Below are positions 1 through 4,913 of a stretch of DNA of 6,571 nucleotides, piece by piece. Made by a program: the position numbers and the translations under genes. Within the stretch, counting starts at the first letter, position 1. The number at the start of each line of letters is the position of its first letter. The stretch comes from Candidatus Sulfotelmatobacter sp. (lineage in GTDB: Bacteria; Acidobacteriota; Terriglobia; Terriglobales; Acidobacteriaceae). The DNA lies in the NCBI GenBank assembly GCA_030044775.1, contig JASICF010000256.1:1-6571 (forward strand), in the 5' to 3' direction. A model generated the notes under the pieces. It had not been told where the DNA came from. It saw nothing but the letters and a program-made list of their open reading frames with translations, and did not search any database.

Positions 1-469
1 CCCGCTGCCCGCTGGTCGAACTGATCAGCACAATATGCCCCGCCGCCGAACCCATGCGCGGCTGCGACTTCATCTGTGCCACCGTGTATTTGACGAGGCC
101 GAATACGGCGTCGAGATTAATCGACAGCGTCGAGCGCCATTGCTCATCGCTCATCTTCTCGATCGCCACATCCTCCGCCGGCCAGACCCCATGGTTCGCC
201 ACAAGAATGTCGATCCTGCCGAACTGCTTGACGGCTTCCGCAACCAGCCTCCGCGCCGCATCGCTGCTGTCGAGATTGCTCTGACTCGGCCGGCAATTAT
301 TCTCCGCGCATTCCTTCACCAGAGCATCTGCCTGCGACTTGGCCTTCTGATAGCTGAAAACTACTTTTGCGCCCGCCGCCGCGAACATGCGGACCGTGGC
401 CGCGCCAATACCGCGGGAGCCGCCGGTAATGAGAGCGGTTTTTCCGGAAAGAGAAAGTGGAATCGACAT
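1..469 (-). CDS. SDR-family NAD(P)-dependent oxidoreductase, N-terminal part, cut by window edge
   Basis: This is the first 156 codons of a classical short-chain dehydrogenase/reductase; the rest lies beyond the left edge. Reading starts at the ATG at 469-467 (MSIPLSLSGKTALITGG). Seen in the sequence: the Rossmann nucleotide-binding motif TGGSRGIG (residues 15-22); the NAG-type motif as N92-H93-G94; the structural/catalytic Asn in INLDAVF (N118); and the strand carrying the catalytic Ser, ISSTSG (probably S151). The YxxxK catalytic motif would follow about 10-15 residues later and is outside the window. The family oxidises or reduces alcohols and carbonyls (3-ketoacyl-ACP reductases, sugar and steroid dehydrogenases, and others) in the cytoplasm, but the substrate cannot be told from this half. 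The absence of an acidic residue at the end of the second strand (VVFSYQKAK) weakly favours NADPH over NADH. No good Shine-Dalgarno is seen before the ATG. The gene is 201 bases downstream of the membrane-protein gene, so it is probably a separate unit. Family assignment is firm; function is open. Confidence 0.9.
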   Translation of the reverse strand, partial: MSIPLSLSGKTALITGGSRGIGAATVRMFAAAGAKVVFSYQKAKSQADALVKECAENNCRPSQSNLDSSDAARRLVAEAVKQFGRIDILVANHGVWPAEDVAIEKMSDEQWRSTLSINLDAVFGLVKYTVAQMKSQPRMGSAAGHIVLISSTSGQR

Positions 470-540
470 GCAGACAGTTTCAGGGTTCGAGCCGAAAATT
501 GGCAAGTGGGGACGGGAACGTGATCGCTCTTGGTCTTACA

Positions 541-583
541 TCATTCCGAAGTCCCGCGCTCTTACCGGCGGGACGAGGAATCT
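541..583. repeat. Palindromic repeat element of TCATTCCGA...GAGGAATCT type, intergenic
   Basis: The sequence opens with TCATTCCGA (541-549) and closes with GAGGAATCT (575-583). The outer arms ATTCC (543-547) and GGAAT (577-581) are complementary. Inside them lies a perfect 7-base stem, GTCCCGC (551-557) and GCGGGAC (568-574), around a 10-base loop. The whole can fold into one interrupted hairpin of about 12 pairs. The same 9-base opening, followed by a different hairpin and a GGcAcCT-like close, occurs inside gltX at 5962-6000, so the two look like members of one dispersed family. From memory, motifs of the form GTCATTCCGA, GCGAAGCGA, GGAATCT are widespread short repeats in several bacterial phyla, including Acidobacteriota. 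It sits between the SDR start and the stop of the upstream membrane-protein gene. It has no U-rich tail, so it is not a standard terminator, although the hairpin could still affect the transcript. Confidence 0.6.
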
Positions 584-670
584 CGCAAGGGCCGGCCATC
601 AAAGTGTTCCGCCGGGAAAGCCGGAACCCTTACTCACGCTGAGCCACCGGGCTAATCGAAAAGCGTCCCT

Positions 671-1261
671 TCAATTGCCAGTGCAATCCAGTGCGTTGTG
701 TCTGCCCCAAAACTCATCGGTGTAAAACTGAACCGAATACCATCGGCTTGCGAGTCGGCGCACCCGATAGACCTCGCAGGGTAAACCTTCGTACTTGCCC
801 GGTCGTCCGCTCTTGGCTGCCACGGAAAGTGAGTCTGCAGGATCGAAAACCAGATATACCGTCGTATCTCCTGCTCCGGGAAACCCCCAACCGTCCCACT
901 CGGCATGTTTCAATTCTCCGTTCGTTGGCTGTGGCTCAGCTAAAACCTCCGATTTGGCCCAATGCGATCGGATCGTCCATCGCGCGGAATCTCGAGCGGC
1001 AGAATAGTTCGCGGCCAGGACTGCGACCGCTGCCCAATAAAAGGTGAGCGCCAGTAGTCTCGAAAGACTCAGACGCATTTTCCAGCCGAGCGCGGCAAAC
1101 AGAACGACCGGGCCGATAAAAACCGCAAAAGGAACAGACAGGACGAACGACAGATCACGATCGGTAAAGGCAGTCGCAGCGAGAAAAACAATCAAGACCG
1201 CTGCAGAAGCAATGAAAAGACGTCGCCAGTTGAGTTGAGGGTCGTCGGCTGTATTTGCCAT
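671..1261 (-). CDS. Unrecognised membrane protein with three N-terminal helices and a soluble C-terminal domain
   Basis: I do not recognise this 196-residue protein. Seen: three hydrophobic stretches at about residues 15-33, 38-59 and 66-85, with Arg13-Arg14 before the first and Lys/Arg between the second and third, so the N-terminus is probably cytoplasmic. A polar domain of about 110 residues follows (86-196), rich in Trp, Tyr and Gly, ending in a distinctive aromatic stretch (WYSVQFYTDEFWG, then NALDC). Two Cys (C161 region and C193 region) could pair if the domain is outside the membrane. The start is well fixed: a TGA lies in frame only five codons upstream and the ATG at 1261-1259 is the only start codon after it. 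The nearest purine-rich stretch, GAGGGA (1286-1281), is 19 bases upstream, too far for a normal ribosome site, so translation may be coupled to the preceding gene. It starts 32 bases after the stop of the GGDEF/HD-GYP gene on the same strand, which suggests one operon. A role with that protein is inference only. Confidence 0.75.
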   Translation of the reverse strand: MANTADDPQLNWRRLFIASAAVLIVFLAATAFTDRDLSFVLSVPFAVFIGPVVLFAALGWKMRLSLSRLLALTFYWAAVAVLAANYSAARDSARWTIRSHWAKSEVLAEPQPTNGELKHAEWDGWGFPGAGDTTVYLVFDPADSLSVAAKSGRPGKYEGLPCEVYRVRRLASRWYSVQFYTDEFWGRHNALDCTGN

Positions 1262-1293
1262 CGAAGCGCGCGCTCAGACTTCCCTCGATCCTA

Positions 1294-4200
1294 TCAATTC
1301 TCCTTCGTCGCCGGAGCCCGCTCAGACTTCAACCCGCGCGTCAGCAAGCGAACGAGCATCCCGTCGAACCCTGTTCCACTCATTTTTGCGAGTTCATCCA
1401 GAGCCTGCTCAGGAGTACGCGCCGCGGAAATCGACTGCTCGGTCAGCATGTTGGCATACGCGTCGGCGAGCGAAATAATCCGCGCCCACAGCGGAATCTG
1501 CTCGCCCTTCGCGCCATCCGGATAGCCGGAGCCGTCAAAGCGCTGGTGATGGTGCTCAATCGCCTGGCGCATCATCGCGCTGTGCGGAAGGATTCCAACT
1601 ATCTCCGCGCCCACGCGCGCGTGCATCTTCACCAGAAAAAATTCGTCGTCGGTCAGCGGGCCGGGCTTATTCAGAATGCGTTCCGGCACAAAAATCTTTC
1701 CCACGTCGTGCACCCGCGCCGCATACACCAGATCGGAGGTATCTTCCGGAGGCAGGTGCAAAGCCCGCGCCAGAATTTCCGTGTATCGTGCCACCATATC
1801 GCCATGGCCGGAGGTGCGCAGCTCGCGTGATTCCGCGGCGCGGCTCAGAACTTCAATGGATTCCTTCAGCAGCGCCACATTGCAATCGTCTTCGCCGCCG
1901 CACAACTTCACCAGCATCGAAGCCAGTTCTTCCAGATGCTCCGGGCCGTTGTGCTCGCGCTGCAAAAAGCCTTCGATGTAGGCAGAAATCTGCTGCCGTT
2001 GCGCCGCAAATTCCTCACCCGCCGCAAACTCCTGCGCTGCGGAAACCCGGTTGCCGCCCGATCGCTTCGAAACATACATCCCCGCATCGGCAACGCGAAT
2101 AATGTCTTCGATCGAAAATCCGTGCGTCGGAAAGCTGGCCACGCCGAAGCTGCCCGTCACATGGTGTTCGCTGAGCAGCGGATCCGACGCCATCCATTGC
2201 CGCAAACGCTCAGCCAGCACCTCCGCCTGTTCAGGCCCGGTCTCCGGCATCAGGATGATGAACTCATCGCCGCCGTAGCGTGCAACGACGTTCGATTGCC
2301 GCGATTTCTGTTCCAGCAGGCGGCCGACGCGCGCCAGCACCAGATCGCCTTCGAAGTGGCCCATCGTGTCGTTCACTTCTTTAAATTTGTCGAGATCGAT
2401 CAGCACCACCGAGAACGGCCGCCCAGAACGCGAAGCCCGCTTCCATTCCGCCGACAGCGCTTCCCAGAAAAATCTTCGCGTCTTGATGCCGGTCAACCCG
2501 TCCGTAATCGATTGCTGCTGCAGCTTCTGGAAGACAAACGCATTATGCAGAGCCGTCGCCAGCAGATCGGCCAGCGTATTCAGGATGAGCACGTCCTGCG
2601 GCGAAAATGCGCTCTCGTCGCGGCTTTCGATATTCAACACACCGAGCAGCGTTTCGGTATAAGTGATCGGGACGCACAGCACCGAGCGCGAGTCCGGAAG
2701 GATTGCGCCCATCTGCCCAGGCATGCCGTTCTGAACCAAAGCCCGCTCGCCGGTACGCGCCACGCGGCCCAGAATCCCAAAGCCGATCGGAATGCGCTTC
2801 CCCATGGCATGCGCCGTCGCTCCGGCTTCGGCTTTGATTTCGATCTCTTTGGTTCCGTAATCGAGCAGCCCGATGCCGATATGATCGAAGCTGAAGTTTT
2901 TCTGAATTTCTCCCACGATCTGGCCCAGCAGGTGTACCGGGTCGTCACTGGAAATCGCGGTACGCGAAATGTTATTGAGAAAAGCCAGTTGCCGCGAACG
3001 CCGCTGCTCTTCGGCGAATAGCCGGGCGTTCTCAACCGCTACGGAAACCTGTCCCGCCGCTGTCACCAAAACGTCCAGGTCACGCTGCTCGAAGGCGAAT
3101 TCTCGCTCCTTGTTCATTGCGACCATTACGCCCCCGGGCCGGTTGTTCAGCAGAATGGGCGCGGCGCACAGGCACTTCGCCGGTTGCGGGGGCTTGAAGG
3201 TAACTCCCAGGCGGGTTCGCGTTTTCTCCACCTCCGAACGGATCAACAGCGGTTGGCCCGTCCGGATCACGTACTCGGTAAAGCCGTTTCCCAGTTTGCG
3301 CGCCCGCTTCGGCAGAATCCGTCCATCCTCCACTTCCAGTTCGAAGCGGACTTCATCTCCCTCCTGAAACGCGATGAAGAAATTGTCGGTGTTGAAAATC
3401 TGTCCCAGTTCGCTGTGAATCGTGCGCAGAACTTCATCCTGATCCAGCCGCGAGCTGATCGCCTTTCCGATCTCAGTCAGCAGTTTGTACTCCTGCGTGC
3501 GGCGGTGCGCGTCGTGCGCGATCAGATAGTTGTCGATCGTCAAGCCGAGTTGCAGCGCGAGCCCGACCATCAGACGCGGGCCCGACATGCCAAACGTCTT
3601 CCGCTCGGCGTGTGGAAATAAAATCACCCCGAAGGCATGTTCACGAGTCTGCAAGCTCACGGCCGTTAGATTGCGGAACTCAGCCTCGGTGAAAAACTTC
3701 TTGAATTCTTTAAACGTCGAGGAAGAGCCAATCGGCAATTGTTCGGTGAGCTGCGAAAGATCGTGTGCCGTGAACAGGCCGCCTTGCCGGTAGGCGAGCT
3801 CGCATAGATACTGACCGGCGCCGCTGCTATTCAGCCGTTCGAGAAATTCCGGCGAGAATCCCTGCTCCACGGAGGGCAAAAGCCCGCGCCATCGTTCCGA
3901 GATATAAATGATTGCCCGGTTTGCCGATAAAGCTCCCGCCAGCCGGCTCAAAGCGGCCTGCATGCTGGGCAGCAGATCGTCGGCAGAGAGCAGACGCCGC
4001 GGATCGACTCCCAGGGTGGAAAGCGCCAGCGTATTTTCCTGCACCGCGTTGCGCTCGTTCTCGAACAGCACCATCACCATCGCGATGCCCAGCAGCATCT
4101 GCGGTACCGGCCCCAGATAATTTGCCGCACTGCCAAAGCGCGCCCCCCAGGGGTTGCGGAATTGCCCAGCGCCCATCAGCACGCCCCACAAAGCCAGCGC

Positions 4201-4665
4201 GAAGGCAAGCACCTTAAAAGCCAGCGATCCACGCCGGTGCCCGTTCACATAAAACACCGCCGAGCTGTAGAGCAGCACAGCTGCAATCGCGACATCCAGA
4301 GCGATGGTCGGCTGCTGCTCCATGTGTCCCTGGAAGTTGGCCCAGGCAAGCCCGATTCCTACAACGGCCAAGGCCGCGTCATACCACATCAGCTGCAGGT
4401 CTCCGCGCATCAGCCGCGTAGAAATGAAGATGCACAGTGCCATCGCCACCAGAAACAGAGAGCTTGCGAAAAACGCTAGCGGGGAAGGGGCTCGGTAAAA
4501 CGAGAACGCGTCCAGAACGTAGTGCAGGGTGTACGCCGCCCAGGCGAACTGCCACGCCCGGAAGTAGGCCTGCCGGCTCTGCTCATAGAGGTAGGTGAAG
4601 ACCAGGAACAGCAGGAGTGAAACCACTCCCGGAATCACCACCACGCTGATTACTACGCTATTCAT
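1294..4665 (-). CDS. Membrane-anchored GAF-GAF-GAF-GGDEF-HD-GYP protein (bifunctional c-di-GMP synthase/hydrolase candidate)
   Basis: A 1123-residue inner-membrane signalling protein. Seen, in order: about seven hydrophobic helices (roughly 5-26, 36-54, 62-84, 93-111, 121-140, 147-167, 184-202); a weak GAF-like domain (about 225-380); a second GAF (405-548); a third GAF (568-711); GGDEF (718-875); a 75-residue helical linker; and HD-GYP (950-1110). GGDEF makes c-di-GMP from two GTP: the signature RYGGDEF is intact (796-802), as are the metal-binding Asp in LIDLDKF (D757) and N765-D766. HD-GYP hydrolyses c-di-GMP: H954, the HD pair H986-D987 with K990, H1015, HHQRFDGSGYP (1039-1049) and D1068 are all present. 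Both domains therefore look catalytically competent. The allosteric I-site RxxD upstream of GGDEF reads R789-Q-S-N792, so product inhibition may be weak. The GAFs probably sense a small ligand or mediate dimerisation; the ligand is unknown. The start ATG is preceded by AGGGA three bases away. The gene is divergent from gltX and 32 bases ahead of the 196-residue membrane protein. Domain calls are firm except the first GAF and the exact helix count; net activity cannot be read from sequence. Confidence 0.95.
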   Translation of the reverse strand: MNSVVISVVVIPGVVSLLLFLVFTYLYEQSRQAYFRAWQFAWAAYTLHYVLDAFSFYRAPSPLAFFASSLFLVAMALCIFISTRLMRGDLQLMWYDAALAVVGIGLAWANFQGHMEQQPTIALDVAIAAVLLYSSAVFYVNGHRRGSLAFKVLAFALALWGVLMGAGQFRNPWGARFGSAANYLGPVPQMLLGIAMVMVLFENERNAVQENTLALSTLGVDPRRLLSADDLLPSMQAALSRLAGALSANRAIIYISERWRGLLPSVEQGFSPEFLERLNSSGAGQYLCELAYRQGGLFTAHDLSQLTEQLPIGSSSTFKEFKKFFTEAEFRNLTAVSLQTREHAFGVILFPHAERKTFGMSGPRLMVGLALQLGLTIDNYLIAHDAHRRTQEYKLLTEIGKAISSRLDQDEVLRTIHSELGQIFNTDNFFIAFQEGDEVRFELEVEDGRILPKRARKLGNGFTEYVIRTGQPLLIRSEVEKTRTRLGVTFKPPQPAKCLCAAPILLNNRPGGVMVAMNKEREFAFEQRDLDVLVTAAGQVSVAVENARLFAEEQRRSRQLAFLNNISRTAISSDDPVHLLGQIVGEIQKNFSFDHIGIGLLDYGTKEIEIKAEAGATAHAMGKRIPIGFGILGRVARTGERALVQNGMPGQMGAILPDSRSVLCVPITYTETLLGVLNIESRDESAFSPQDVLILNTLADLLATALHNAFVFQKLQQQSITDGLTGIKTRRFFWEALSAEWKRASRSGRPFSVVLIDLDKFKEVNDTMGHFEGDLVLARVGRLLEQKSRQSNVVARYGGDEFIILMPETGPEQAEVLAERLRQWMASDPLLSEHHVTGSFGVASFPTHGFSIEDIIRVADAGMYVSKRSGGNRVSAAQEFAAGEEFAAQRQQISAYIEGFLQREHNGPEHLEELASMLVKLCGGEDDCNVALLKESIEVLSRAAESRELRTSGHGDMVARYTEILARALHLPPEDTSDLVYAARVHDVGKIFVPERILNKPGPLTDDEFFLVKMHARVGAEIVGILPHSAMMRQAIEHHHQRFDGSGYPDGAKGEQIPLWARIISLADAYANMLTEQSISAARTPEQALDELAKMSGTGFDGMLVRLLTRGLKSERAPATKEN

Positions 4666-4668
4666 GAT

Positions 4669-4673
4669 TCCCT
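4669..4673 (-). promoter_or_regulatory. Ribosome binding site of the GGDEF/HD-GYP gene
   Basis: On the minus strand AGGGA lies three bases before the ATG at 4665. The spacing is slightly short, but it is the only purine-rich match nearby and it supports this start over the internal ones. Confidence 0.45.
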
Positions 4674-4724
4674 GGGCGACTTCGTGCCTGGATTAAGATT
4701 CCACAGCAGCCAAAGAGGGTTATT

Positions 4725-4739
4725 ACATTTGACTAATGT
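4725..4739. promoter_or_regulatory. Operator-like dyad in the divergent spacer
   Basis: ACATT (4725-4729) and AATGT (4735-4739) form a perfect 5-base inverted repeat around TGACT. It ends one base before the candidate plus-strand -35 at 4741 and lies between the two divergent starts, a typical place for a dimeric regulator. A dyad this short can occur by chance, so this is only a candidate. Confidence 0.2.
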
Positions 4740-4740
4740 T

Positions 4741-4770
4741 TTCACAGCCGTAGGATGAACACAATATGAT
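4741..4770 (+). promoter_or_regulatory. Candidate sigma70-type promoter toward gltX
   Basis: TTCACA (4741-4746, five of six to consensus), an 18-base spacer, then TATGAT (4765-4770, five of six). A start near 4777 would give a leader of about 137 bases before the gltX ATG. A second, weaker candidate lies closer: TTGACG (4868-4873), 18-base spacer, TACCAT (4892-4897), which would leave a leader of only about 10 bases. The sequence alone does not decide between them. Confidence 0.35.
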
Positions 4771-4788
4771 TTAAGTACAGTCTCACAA
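4761..4788 (-). promoter_or_regulatory. Candidate promoter toward the GGDEF/HD-GYP operon
   Basis: On the minus strand, TTGTGA (4788-4783), a 16-base spacer and TATTGT (4766-4761) match the sigma70 consensus at four of six positions each. Its -10 overlaps the -10 of the plus-strand candidate at 4765-4770, so if both are real the two directions would compete for polymerase. The match is weak. Confidence 0.22.
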
Positions 4789-4913
4789 GGTGTAAAAGTA
4801 ATGGAATCTTGTGGTTACTTCGCGAGCTTCTAGGGCCGGTGCGACGCCCTGTGCATCGCGCCGCCGCTTGACGCTCCTTTTATCCTCCCCATACCATCGA
4901 ATTTCTGACTCCT

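Noticed and set aside
506..513. GTGGGGAC in the SDR upstream gap, matching the start of the double-hairpin element in gltX (5405-5412)
   Set aside because: Only eight bases match and no hairpin follows in the gap, so a truncated copy cannot be told from chance.
35..523. A 162-codon open frame on the plus strand at the left end
   Set aside because: It lies opposite the SDR coding sequence, whose Rossmann and catalytic-loop motifs are clear. The plus-strand product is Arg/His-rich and resembles nothing.
607..628. GTTCCG/CGGAAC hairpin after the 196-residue gene as a Rho-independent terminator
   Set aside because: The stem is only six pairs with a 10-base loop, and no T run follows on the minus strand.
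1936..3021. A 361-codon open frame on the plus strand opposite the GGDEF/HD-GYP gene
   Set aside because: Its translation is rich in Arg, His and Gln with no domain pattern, typical of an antisense frame of a GC-rich gene. The opposite strand encodes well-conserved GAF and GGDEF domains across the same bases.
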